Of a stretch of 64,000 nt of DNA, positions 47,755 to 58,475 are shown in pieces. Where the stretch lies: positions 2,046,001 to 2,110,000 of the forward strand of contig JASJZH010000005.1 of the NCBI GenBank assembly GCA_037178975.1. Reading direction: 5' to 3'. The notes under the pieces were generated by a model, which saw only the letters and a program-made list of their open reading frames with translations, was not told the origin of the DNA and did not search any database. Origin of the DNA: Oscheius tipulae (Eukaryota > Nematoda > Chromadorea > Rhabditida > Rhabditidae). Position 1 is the stretch's first letter, and each line of letters begins with the position of its first letter. Both the position numbers and the translations under genes were made by a program.

Positions 47755-50700
47755 ATGTCAACGCCAGAAGAATGCACACACGAGTGTTCTACAGCCAACT
47801 TTCCCAAAATGTAAGTTTCAAGTATTTCTAGGGTTTTTATTTCGCCCAAAATGCTTATAGTCGGTCCATAATATGGCAAACAGTAAAAGCAGCCGTAAAG
47901 AGAGCGGAGGAAAATACTAAAGATGAGAAATTTCCAGACAGGAGGACCGTCTCTGTCGGGTCTGCTTGGATAGAAGTGACGGAGCACATTTTGGGGTCGA
48001 CTCTTGCCGGTAAGTTCCCCATTTTTCTGGGGAAACACAACATTTTCAGAGCCTGTGCGGCATTCTTCAGGCGATCAGTGGTTACGGGAAAGAAGTATGT
48101 CTGTCGACAGGGAGGGAATGACTGCGAGATCAACAAGTGTAAGTTGTTTTGAGGATTAGTGATTCCCAAACTCCTTATTACCATTATTTTTTACTTATTA
48201 CCATGCTTTATTTGGGCACTGCAACAAGTTCGGTTTTGCACTCTATTTACACTTAGCAAAAATAGAAAATGCCAGAAACGAGGCTCTTTTTAATCTGGCC
48301 CTTTTCACCAACTACTGAAACACAAAAAACTCAACTCAACTCTTTCAGCGATCCGTTGTATGTGTCGAAAGTGTCGTCTCCGAAAGTGCCTGGAGGCTGG
48401 AATGCTGCCAGAAAATGTCCAGAACAAACGTGACCTAATCGCACAGAAGGGATTGGATCAGATGTCACCAGTCAGCAAGGAGGGAGAGCTACTGGTAGGT
48501 TCTTTTAGTCTTCGACCCACTTTTTCGGGTCCAAGAAGGCATATTTCAATTTTTCGATGTCCTGTAAAGTTGTAGAGCTTAAAATTATCTACAACTTTGC
48601 AGAACATCGAAATGTATGAAAATGTCGTCTTGTCTCCTAAATTGAATTTCTGAAGAAGTAGAGAGCTGTGACCAGGTGTATCGAGGCAGTATGAGTAGGA
48701 TTGGCTATAACACTTTTCCAGAGGAGTCCTCAGTCGGCATTCTCTGTGGTAGGAGAATCCTCACCAGTCTACATGCAACAGGAAGTGGTCAGACCGACAG
48801 AGCCTCCGCATTTACTGTACAAGATTCTGAATGGATACAAGTGAGTCGTTATGCCAGAGGAAGTAATCAATGTCGTTGACAAACCTTTTGAATTTTGTCA
48901 TCGATTCGTGAAACATTACAAATTCAAGCCGATTCTTTTGAAATCGCTCTCTTTGTCAGATATTAGCACTTCTTAAAGAAACATTAAATCTATAAACGAT
49001 TTCATTGAAGCATTTTCATCTGGTTACATGCAGTACAAATCGCGTCAAAGTCAAAAATGTTTCAGTCTTTGTAAAAGAATGTTGTCTGGACCGCATTACG
49101 GGGTTTAGACATAAAGCAAATTAGATCTGTACTGATTCTAACACACATATATGACTACTGATCACCTAAACACAGGAATTTATATATGTTTTTTGGCCAT
49201 TTTGAATCGTCGAAACTTTCTGGCCTCTTCCAAATACAGATTCCAATACATTAGTTACTTTTTACTGTTTATCCTGTACAGTTATGTTTCACTGTTTGTA
49301 TCAATTGAACGATGACGGCATTCGAAAACGAATTCGTACTTCTATAACGATCCGAAGATTATTTTGGAGAGCATTGTCCACCCTTAAGTTCTCGTCGAAA
49401 CATCGTGAAAAAAACACTCTTCCGATCCTTTTCAGACAGCTCTGTGCAGTTCGCAAAGCAACGGAGATTTCGATGGACACGAGCTCCTTGAAAACGATGT
49501 TCAGTAACAACGGACCCATGGCTGTGAGTTAACAAAAGTTGTAAGAGAAATTGACAAGAGTTTAGGGTCTGTCACAGACGACGTGTACAAAGCTGTCCAC
49601 ATTCTACAGAGCACATCTGCCTGCCATTGGAGACTTTGCTTCCAGTACATTCGAAGAGTTCAACGAGCTGGATCAGGAGGAAAAGGTGAGGATTTGACAG
49701 AGGGAGAAAGATAGAATGACTTGAAAGGTTTCACAACAAGTTTATGATGTTTTACTGCCTACAAATATTCTGTCGAACTTATAAACATGGAGAAGCATTT
49801 AGGGTTTAGGCTTGGTGGAATGATGAAAAGGACAGTGACAGTGGCTGAAACCAATATCCATCTAACACTTTCCAGCTATATTTCGTGTCCAAAACCTGAT
49901 TTTCTATTCTGGCAATGTTCTGCCAAGGTGTAGCTTTTGATCCGGGCTACAACATTCCAGAACATGAAGGAGTGAATGTTAGGTGTGTTAGACCCAAAAA
50001 GTTGTAATGAACTGTTGGGCTCTGGTCTTAACGATGTTTGACAGACATTAAATTGTTTTAAAAAGTGAACCCGTCAGGGATCAAGTCAAATTGTATCTCC
50101 AAGGCTATAAACTAGTTTTGAAACAAAGAAAAAGTCAAACTGAGAAATTTCAGTGGCTCCTCTTTCAATCCTTCGTGGTCATCATGTGGGGAATGGAGAG
50201 TTCTTATCGGACCTACAGGAGGATACCTCCTGAACAATTCACTTCAATGTAAGTTTTCTATCTAGAAACGAAAAAGACTACAAATTCAGAACTGTCCTGA
50301 CAGAGACTACCTATCTGGACCTAAACAATCTGACAGACTTCCTGTCAGAGACACCCGGAGACTCGAAACTGCCGAAGGATGACTTGATCAAGTGAGTATT
50401 TGAAGGGTCTTCGACATGACATGATCCGTCACTTCTTACAATTTATTAGAATTGCTCATGGCCGTTCAAGAAACAAACAATGTCCTCTACTTCCTCTTCT
50501 TATATTACTTGAAACACAAACTTGTCTTTTCAGACTCTTGACTCAATGCATGGGTCGACCTAGACAGAAGATGGTCTGGATGATGTACGAGCTCCAGATC
50601 ACCGATGAGGAGTATGCGGCTCTATTGGGATTGATGCTCTGGAACCAGAGTTGGTTTTTTCTGTATAAAAGTTACCATGTTTCATGTTCCAGACATCGAA

Positions 50701-51534
50701 AAGGGCTCGGACAAAATGGAGAACCTGTCCAAACAGATGCGAGCAAAGATCTTTGAGCAGCTGCATCAGTTATATACGTAAGTTATTTATATGTTTCACG
50801 GAAATAGTGAAATGTAACGGTTTTAGTGTAAAACAATATTACTCCGCAAAACTTTTCACCAATAACCCAATAAAATGAGGCTTCACAACAGGGCAATTTT
50901 TGTAGCCAGAACAAGAAGTCTGTCATGTACTGTAAACAACCGCTTACATCTTTTATGCGTTATTTGAAACCAAAAACAAACATCAAAGCTGATTATGTCA
51001 CAAGTTAAATTCTGCACCTTTTCCAGAATGAACAACATTACCAACTACGCCCAGCGTCTGGGAGAACTCATGTGTCTCTATAGTGCCATTCTGGTGGGTC
51101 TTTTTGCTCTTGAAATGAACTTGAAATGAAAATTACTACGAAAAGTGGGTACGACGTAGTTCTTCCATTCTGTCCTCTTTGTAGCATATGATCTGGTCTA
51201 CAACTTTGCAGAACATACCAATAGCGTTTTGAGCCCTAAAATGCTATTCGAAGCCAATGACTACTTTATAAAAATCGTAGTTTTTGGGAATGTTTCACTC
51301 AGCCGATATAAAATAATCTGAATTCTTACTCACCACCCCATAGGTTTCGAAACTTGCACAACTCTAGAAAGATGGTCATTTTTTTCTGCCCTATTTTATC
51401 ACTCCAATCCCCAAAATCCCCGAAACTTTCAGCAATCGCTGACGCGCATGAGGGAGAACCTAGAGCTGATGAAAGTACTGGACGCCATTAGTCACAGCTC
51501 CTTTCTCAATGACATCTTGCAGTTCAAGTTTTAA
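47755..51534 (+). CDS. nuclear hormone receptor (nematode NHR)
   Basis: ATG 47755 (MSTPEECTHECSTANFP) is preceded by TTTCAG. The DNA-binding domain comes from three exons: LCRVCLDRSDGAHFGVDSCR / ACAAFFRRSVVTGKKYVC and NDCEINK / SIRCMCRKCRLRKCLEAGM. The P-box context CRACAAFFRR is that of the expanded worm HNF4-derived receptors. The ligand-binding domain spans nine short exons (PPHLLYKILNGYK, LSTFYRAHLPAIGDFAS, WLLFQSFVVIMWGMESSYR, MVWMMYELQITDEEYAALL, NNITNYAQRLGELMCLYSAI). The last exon, 51433-51534, reads QSLTRMRENLELMKVLDAIS and ends FLNDILQFKF with TAA, the AF-2/helix 12 position. Two further candidate terminal exons lie downstream. The ligand is unknown. Confidence 0.88.
48553..48611. 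repeat. hairpin in an NHR intron
   Basis: Two 24-bp arms (TTCGATGTCCTGTAAAGTTG.. and its complement ending ..AACATCGAA) with two mismatches and an 11-bp loop. The arm core TCTACAACTTTGCAGAACAT also occurs alone at 51197-51216 and inverted at 10554-10572. Confidence 0.7.
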
Positions 51535-52200
51535 AGATTGTAATTGTCATTTTGCTAACAAAATGAATAAGTTCTATTCCAAAGTTCGAATGGAATTCCC
51601 TCGAATGAATCCTCAAACATAGCAACTTTCATATTTCAAGAAATTCTGTAGTCGAGCTCAATTTTCGATGCTATTGTCGTGAAACCTGACGTTCTGAAAA
51701 AACTGACCACTTATTCACTATCAAAGTTAGTATGAACTTTAGTACAATGTGCATCAAAAATCAAAGAAAGTCTACCCCCATGAGTCTATAAAAACTTAGG
51801 AACTTACCAGCCGGCTCTGCCGTCTGGCGACGCCGCTACTGGTAATATTTTCGTGCTTTTTATTTAAACACCCTTTCTTGAGTTTGGGAAAGAGTGAATA
51901 GTTGAAAGTAGTTGGAAGTTCAAAAGCCCTTCAAGGGTAAAAAGTTGGTAAGAAGAGAATGCTTCAGTATATCTGTCTGTTTATTTGTTTATATGTATAT
52001 TTGTCGCTTACTATGTCATTGTGTCTCTGTCTTTCTAAATCTCCCTTACTTTGTCTGTCTGTCTGTCTGCAAATTGTTAATGATGCAGCAACAAAAGAAA
52101 AAGAAATGAGCTTTGAACCTCCAAAGTGATCTACTACACCTGCAATTTGAGTCTTTGAAAAATTTTGGAACCTAATAGTCCCAAAACATCTCATATTTAG
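51535..52200. other. gap between terminal exons A and B
   Basis: 666 bp, AT-rich, with a 32-bp dispersed repeat at 51806-51837 and a GTCTGT microsatellite at about 52053-52070. No coding exon seen. Confidence 0.5.
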
Positions 52201-52326
52201 CAGGAGGTTAAGAAGATTGTGGAGGCCAAAGAGCTGTTCTATATTTTGGATTTCTACGGCAAGGACCCATTTATCTATAATTTCGTCCGCGATACCGAGT
52301 ACAAGATTCAGATTTTCAACAAGTAG
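52201..52326 (+). CDS. candidate alternative 3' terminal exon B of the NHR
   Basis: A phase-0 exon after ATATTTAG encodes QEVKKIVEAKELFYILDFYG then KDPFIYNFVRDTEYKIQIF, with TAG at 52324. It aligns without gaps to exon A (51433): shared Q1, E8, E11, L12, V/I15, L16, D17 and F24. AATAAA follows 24 bp after the stop. It could replace exon A and give the receptor a different helix 10-12 end, or be a relic of a duplicated 3' end. Confidence 0.6.
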   Translation, partial: QEVKKIVEAKELFYILDFYGKDPFIYNFVRDTEYKIQIFNK

Positions 52327-52394
52327 ACCTGATTTGGTTGAGATTCCCAAATAAATTTTCATATCTTTGGCCTCGAAATAGACTCTTCTTTCAG

Positions 52395-52517
52395 CAATAC
52401 GTGCAAATGATGAAGGAGTTCAAGGAGATCCTCTACATTATGGACTTCTACAAGGAGAACCCAATGCACTGGGTCTACGACTTTGTCAAGGCTACCAAGT
52501 GTTATGATCCGAAATGA
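52395..52517 (+). CDS. candidate alternative 3' terminal exon C of the NHR
   Basis: A phase-0 exon after TTTCAG encodes QYVQMMKEFKEILYIMDFYK then ENPMHWVYDFVKATKCYDP, with TGA at 52515. It is closest to exon B (EILYIMDFYKENP versus ELFYILDFYGKDP) and shares the same positions with exon A. No initiator or other receptor exon lies between B and C, so they cannot be separate complete genes. Confidence 0.6.
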   Translation, partial: QYVQMMKEFKEILYIMDFYKENPMHWVYDFVKATKCYDPK

Positions 52518-53368
52518 GCTTTTTCTGTGATTCAGGGAAAAGATAAAGATACGTCTCGGTTGACAAAATCGTTTCCCCAGTACCATCTTGTCAACTGAAA
52601 CACTTCAGACTTGAAACTGTTTCACGGAATGCTTATATTCAGTTCCCTTCTGCAAAAAACTTATAGGTTTATCTAACAGCCCACAGAACCACATCGATCA
52701 CTTGTTCATTCCATGTCATATCTTTGAAGTCAGATCAGTTTTCTTCCGTAGCATCTGTTTGTAGAGCAAGTTCTCATTTGTCTCGGTTACTCAACCGAAG
52801 AAAGCGATCTCAATACTGTAAAAATATGATTTCACCTTAATATGAAGTTGTTGAAACATTCCAAAACTTCCGTGTTGCGATATTGTCACGAATTGTTTCA
52901 CAAAATATCCTGTGATTCCGGTCAAAAATAATGGTTTCACCTTTCGATCTTCACAGAAATCAAAAACCTCGTCCCACACTCTTCATTTTTCAAAGAGACT
53001 AATAAAAGATCCTTTCTAACAACCTAATGTCCCTCCCATATAAGACTGTCCAAACTCTGATCCAATGTCTCGGTTCATATTCAAACTCACCGATTCGAAA
53101 GAAATGCGACCACTATCGAATTGCTTTGGCAAGTGGAATCACAATAACATCATTACCGTATATTTATTGTGGTGACCGACAATAAAGCCAACCGAAGGAG
53201 ATTTATGGAAGTTAATTAGTGGCAGCTCCCCTGGGGAGAGGTGATGAGGGGACCGGTAGGAAAACGGTTAGAAGGTGGACAGGTGATTGGTCATGGAGTG
53301 AGAAGAAGGTAGAGAGACAGAGAAACAGAGGGACATATACTTAATGTTCTCATCCAATCGTCTAGTTG
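52518..53368. other. intergenic with degenerate repeats
   Basis: Contains TTGTTTCAC[A/G]-type units and an AACCTAATGTCCC block (about 53020-53075) also found near 58200. No genes seen. Confidence 0.45.
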
Positions 53369-53720
53369 TCAACTTTCTGACGAATGACCGTTTCTTTCCA
53401 GAGAACAGTCGAGAAACCCAGGTGATATATTGCCTGTAAGAGGAACTTCGGGAGAAAGATCTCCTTCAATCGGGTGCACGTGGTCACGTCTGACTACAAG
53501 GCCATAAATCAGCCGGAACGACGGCTCAATGAAGACAAGTCGCAACATTAGGCTGAAGAAGGGGGATCGAAACAAGATACTGAATTCAAAAATCTGTCTC
53601 TGTCTCTCTGTCTCGAGTTTCTGTCCCAGATTAGTCACGACGACGTGCTCGTCATCTCCAGGTCAAATGGATACATTCTTCGGGAAGGAGCAGTACATCC
53701 TATGAGAACAGTTCGATGGT

Positions 53721-54026
53721 CTATGAATATCGGTTCTTCCCGACTATAGTGACCATGTATCTATCGTCGAGTTGAAAAACGTTCAAATTCGTAACCAATC
53801 CTAGTGCATCCACTGGAGTTCGGCTAGAGACGGTCGTGTTGTAGTACCTGAAGAGTTCCTTATCTAAATACAGTCCGCATTTTTTGATTCTGGTCAGAAG
53901 AGCTGTCAGATATTTCTGAATGCGACGAAGACGATACTTGATCCTCACATAGTAGAACATCCAGTAGGCCGTCAGTCCGAGGGAACTAAGCAAAACGAAG
54001 CAGGTCCAAATGATCCTATCCTGCAT
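53721..54026 (-). CDS. small single-pass membrane protein, unrecognised
   Basis: ATG 54026 gives MQDRIIWTCFVLLSSLGLTA YWMFYY as a signal-anchor-like span (split for length). A basic stretch KYRLRRIQKYLTALLTRIKK and a soluble tail ending VGKNRYS follow. The frame is uninterrupted for 101 codons. A further - strand open block at 53570-53369 (EPSFRLIYGLVVRRDHVHP..) might be a later exon, but I could not join it in phase. No family is recognised. Confidence 0.45.
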   Translation of the reverse strand: MQDRIIWTCFVLLSSLGLTAYWMFYYVRIKYRLRRIQKYLTALLTRIKKCGLYLDKELFRYYNTTVSSRTPVDALGLVTNLNVFQLDDRYMVTIVGKNRYS

Positions 54027-54182
54027 GATGCTACAGTTTTAGAAGTTCCCGATTCGCAATGTTTCAAATACTATTAGTTTGGATCTAAAAGCAGGAGAAA
54101 AACTCAATACATTTCAAAATCTTTTACAACTTATATCTGAAAATCTGCGGAACTGACAGAAACCTTTTATTGACAGTATCGC

Positions 54183-55245
54183 TTAACCTTTCCTACCGAA
54201 GACCGCCTTGAATCCGCGACCAGGCATACTGTAAGCATCGAAGATAATCAGCGCGGAGCCTTTGGATGTGGCAACAGAGGGAGGAATGGTAGACCCGGTG
54301 TATCTAGAATCTTTTACAAAGATCGTAGAGAAGAACTCTTACATCCCGAGAAGAGTTCGCTCCGGATCCCCGTGTCCTCCGTCGTAGATTCTCAAAAAGT
54401 CGTTCTTGTTTAGCTGGAAATCAAGGAAGGTGATGTTCACATTGCCAGCAACAGAATAGACACATGTCATATCAGGTTGGTACATGTTAGGATAGAAAGG
54501 AGAAGTAATCTGGAATGATTAAAGAAAGATTCAAACGCAGTCATCTCACTGTGAATGGTATGTTATGTGTGTCATAGTGACTATTACAGCCGCTTGAGAG
54601 AGCAATTTCTAGAAAATTGTTTTGAGAAAAGTATTGCTATCTCTGTTTCTTTGTCTCTCTCTGTCTCATCGCGACTTACGTGAGTCGGGGGTATATTTGC
54701 AGACAAATGATCCGAGCATACTGCAAGGAACGTTTGACCAAAGTCCTTTGTCTACTCCAACAGTGTGTAAAATAACACATTCCCCTGCATCGTAGCGAAT
54801 CTTTTTATCGCGGAATCCTGAATAGCTGCTTGAATTAAACGGAGTACCGTCGTCGAAGCCACAATCATTTGTATCGTAGCAGCTCAAACCGATAAACACT
54901 GAGCTAGTGTAAGTGTTTGACCGTATAAAATTCTGGTTTTCCTAAAATAGATTGCAAGATCAGATGTTTCCTCTCAAAAGAAACCGCTTCGCTGGTAATT
55001 GAAGGCAAGAAAGCTCCATCCTGTGCACATCTGGCCTCGGCAGCTTGTCGTGTGTAGTAGAGAAGGAAGTTCTTGTAGCAAGCATAGTTATAGTTTCCGT
55101 TAAGCTGAACCACTGAGTACTTGGTGTAGCCGTCCGGACAGTTTGGTATGAAGTTACTTGCTGAAGAAACGTTGCACAGAAATACACCGCGTTTACCAGC
55201 AAAACTGAGAACATGAAAGAAGACCAAAAGAACAGGGAGTCGCAT
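54183..55245 (-). CDS. secreted C-type lectin plus CUB domain protein
   Basis: ATG 55245 with signal peptide (MRLPVLLVFFHVLSFA), a short intron, then the CTLD: NFIPNCPDGYTKYS, YACYKNFLLYYTRQAAEARC, joined over a 42-bp intron to ENQNFIRSNTYTSSVFIGLS, GVDKGLWSNVPCSMLGSFVC. After a junction comes a CUB domain (ITSPFYPNMYQPDMTCVYSV, FLRIYDGGHGDPERTLLG, GRGFKAVFGRKG), with a stop at 54183. CLEC-CUB proteins are a well-known secreted nematode class, often infection-responsive. A decayed second copy lies about 1 kb away at 56.2-56.6 kb. Confidence 0.87.
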
Positions 55246-55293
55246 GTTCGCATGTTCGAAAAGCGGCCGTAAATGACTTAAATAGGAGGGGAG

Positions 55294-55377
55294 ATAACGG
55301 AAGAAGCTTCAGTATCATTGGTGTTTACGACAGCAATAACGGAAGAAGCTTCAGTATCATTGGTTTTTACGACAGCA
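55294..55377. repeat. 42-bp tandem repeat, two copies
   Basis: ATAACGGAAGAAGCTTCAGT begins at 55294 and 55336. The copies differ at one position (GGTGTT versus GGTTTT). It lies just upstream of the lectin/CUB gene start, in its promoter. Confidence 0.9.
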
Positions 55378-55502
55378 GAAAAATCGTTATACGGAACTTG
55401 GAAGTTTCATGTTCGTTGGATCTGGAACCAAGTTGGATTCCGCAAACGGAATGAAATTTTGCATATCTTTGAACATTTTATTTGACGGTATCGAAGGGGT
55501 AC

Positions 55503-55985
55503 CTAGATTGGGTTCCTTGCCGCTCCCATGACTCGAACCCACTCTTCGGCATCCAATCTTATCGCTCGCATCCACGTTGCGGATGCTTTCCCAAACCTCT
55601 CGGATGCTCTCCTTAGATCATTCCGATGACGTGTCGCTGGTCCAGAGGGATCCATTCCGTCGTAGCTCTCGACCATCTTGCCCTGTCCATTGCAGCAACT
55701 CTTCTCGCCCACTTCAGCTTTCTCCTCCAAGCCAGGATGTCGGGGAGTTGGATCATTCTTCGAACATCTTCGTTCCTCACGCGGTCGAGAAGCGTGAGGC
55801 CGAGCATTCATGCTCTTCCGCTTCTTCAACTCTTCAGTTCAAAGGCTCCAAACTTCACAACCATATAGCAAATCTGGCACGATATAGGTCAGATAGACTC
55901 GTCTCTTCATCCTTGTCGGCACGGTCTTCTTGGTAAAGAAGAGACGAGGGCGATTGAACGCACCCCATGCAACTCCAATTCTCCG
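55503..55985 (-). mobile_element. non-LTR retrotransposon fragment (reverse transcriptase C-terminal end)
   Basis: The - strand shows AFNRPRLFFTKKTVPTRMKR, LTYIVPDLLYGCEVWSL, TLLDRVRNEDVRRMIQLPD, KLKWARRVAAMDRARWSR and TWMRAIRLDAEEWVRVMG. This is the collinear order of the RTE/BovB-like LINE thumb and C-terminal region. Several frame changes and a stop show it is dead. No 5' part or target duplication was seen. Confidence 0.8.
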
Positions 55986-56239
55986 AGCATATGTGACACA
56001 GATATTCGGTTGGTCTGCTCGTAGCTTGAACCAAACTGACAGCCTAAATCGACCAAGTGATTAGATAACATGCCTTAGGGTTTTGGTCGCTGCCAAACAC
56101 CATTCTTACAAGTAGACGTTTTGGACAGGAAGAGGTCAACAAGAATAGGATCAACGAAAATTTTGACGCTGATTGGATTGAGAGAACAACAGGTTCTAGA
56201 TTGACTCAAATAGGAACTGACTGATTCGAATCCGCATCA

Positions 56240-56569
56240 CACATCCTTGCCCATACCAACGGCTCAGGATGGCTTTGAAGCCGCGATAGTTTGAACCATA
56301 GGCTGACTGTCTCTGTCTCTCAACTTACGATTGCCAGGAACGTATTTACAGACGAGCAGCCAAGAAGAGTACAGGGAACATTTGACCAGTTCCTTTTTCC
56401 GCTACAATTGTTTGCTTGACGATATCCTCTCCGACATCGTAGCGCATCTGTCCCGTACTGAACTTATTAAAGCTGGTCGCGTTGGAGTCCCATCGTCGAA
56501 GGAACAGTCCTTGGGGTTGTAGCGCTGAAGCCAATGAATAGCGAGCTTGTGAGTGGATGTGAGTGCCTT
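56240..56569 (-). pseudogene. broken copy of the lectin/CUB gene
   Basis: The - strand has pieces matching the neighbour: CSFDDGTPT (compare CGFDDGTPF), a QLWRKKE/GNWSNVPCTLL-like stretch in shifted frames, then VCKYVPGNRK, and a CUB end YRGFKAILS. Frameshifts separate them and the 5' part is absent, its place taken by the transposon starting near 56570. The orientation is the same as the intact gene, suggesting tandem duplication followed by decay. Confidence 0.6.
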
Positions 56570-57351
56570 TAGCCACAAAACAGAAGCGAAAGACCCGTTG
56601 TCGGTAGTTGCTGAGACGTTTCGGATCTGGCAAACACATGGACATTCTTTTTACTGATGAGAAGATTTTCACAGTCGAAGCCACGCTGAACAAGCTAAAT
56701 GATCGTGTTTACGCAACTACACAGCTAAATGCTTCTGTTACTCGCCGTCCTCATCCGCAATCTGTCATGGTTAGTGCTGGAATCACTGCTACCGGAAAGA
56801 CACCTCTCATCTTTGTTCCTCAAGGCGTCAAAGTCAATGCTGCCAACTATTTGGAACTTTTGAAGACACACGTTCTTCCCTGGGCCACAAAGGACTTCAA
56901 ACAGCGGATATGGACATTTCAACAAGATGGAGCTCCTGCTCACAAGGCTCGTGTTGTGCAAGGTTGGTGCAAAAGCAAATTTCCGGATGTGATCGCCTTT
57001 AGCGAGTGGCCTCTAAGCTCACCGGACCTCAATCCAATGGACTTCTCTGTTTGGAGTGTTCTTGAAGCAAAAGCCTGCAAGACACCACACAAGAACATCG
57101 ATTCCTTGAAAGCAGCTCTTGAAAAAGCATGGAATGAACTGGATGCCACCTATCTGGGCGTCACCGTCAACGACTTCCCCAAGTGACTCAAAACATGCCT
57201 CGATGCCGATGGAGGAAGATTCGAATCTTAATGTTGATATTTGTGCACAAACAATCAATAAATGGTTGTTGAATGTTCGTTTGTCAAAAACTAGTTTTAA
57301 CCGTTAGATACGGTGTTTTTCTGAGTTGCTATAATTTTGGCGCACCCTGTA
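56570..57351 (+). mobile_element. 5'-truncated mariner-like transposon (DD37D type)
   Basis: The transposase open frame 56608-57186 has the catalytic aspartates LFTDEKIFTV, WTFQQDGAPAHKA and SPDLNPMDFSVW. There are 37 residues between the second and third, i.e. DD37D as in the maT group of the Tc1/mariner superfamily. The right terminal inverted repeat ends TAATTTTGGCGCACCCTGTA at 57351. The N-terminal DNA-binding helix-turn-helix part and the left terminal repeat are missing, so the copy cannot transpose on its own. Confidence 0.8.
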
Positions 57352-58475
57352 GCAATCATTTATGGAATCATTGAAACGCATCAAGCACAATTATTTTAGC
57401 ATATTCCAATTCTGTCAGAAATCGTTTCATGAAATATGTGTATTCAGTCGTTTTGATCGAAAAAATATTCCGTCACGGAAGATTTCTCAAAAAAAAAAAT
57501 CAGCAATCTCTCGGTCTTCTTCTATTGTTTTTTTTAGAGAGACCCTCACTACCGTTGTCTAAACTCTTTCAAACTCTCACCTATACTTTCCCGTTTTCAA
57601 TTCAAAATCACAAAAAAAATGGGAAGATAACCATCGGCGACCTCTTTTTGTAGTTGTTGAAACATTTCAAAAGGAATCTTTCCAGTATATTTTAACTTTA
57701 TCATTTGTTTTTTTGCGAAATACTTATGTACAGTCACATATTGTCTCCCTAGCTCTCCAATTTCCAACCATATGCAATCATTCGAACTCTTACCCGTACT
57801 GTCTTGGCTTCAATACAAGCGAAACGAGTACGTAAAATGAAAGTTTACATTAGTATTGTCAAAAATCCATAGTAATATTTTTGTGGATTCATGAAATATA
57901 CAAAGTGCAACTTTTTAGTACACTTCGATCTTTTGATCTGTTGGAAATTGTTTCACGAAGTGCTGATATCCACTCTTTTGCCAAAAAAATAATTTCAGAA
58001 TTTCGCCCGACACACAAAATATAAAAAATAACCAACCAAATGCCATCATTCTAGCTCTTACCCGTACCTTGTCGGTTTCAATAGAAATTCAAAAAAAAAG
58101 ATATACAACTGCACTATCAAAATGTGAAATGGATCTCTGCTTGGACTCGTTGAAACATACAAAAAATAACAACTTTTTTAGTACCGCCTAATCTTGCCTA
58201 CCACCCTAATGTCCCATATGACACCATCCCATTCTGACCTATCGCGGAAGGGGAACAAGGGGGCCCCCATGTTGACTGTTGATACCGCTCTGATCGAAAA
58301 ATAGCAACACATAACCTTTACCAAGAGGCGGGAGACAGTCTTGGAGAAACTGGAATTCTAGCTGATCATAGACGGGGGGTTGTTTTGACATCGGGCTGAT
58401 TGTTTTGCGGGCTGAAGATTCACGCGGTCATCTGCTGCCTTCTTCGTCCTTTTTTTCTGGACGAATTCCTGCAAA
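57352..58475. repeat. degenerate repeat-rich intergenic region
   Basis: Diverged units of the type TTGTTTCA[CT]GAA.TG..TAT.CA...TTTT followed by A-runs recur at about 57420, 57945 and in 52615-52930. A CCTAATGTCCC block at 58205 matches 53025. No genes; the region ends in the kelch gene promoter. Confidence 0.5.
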
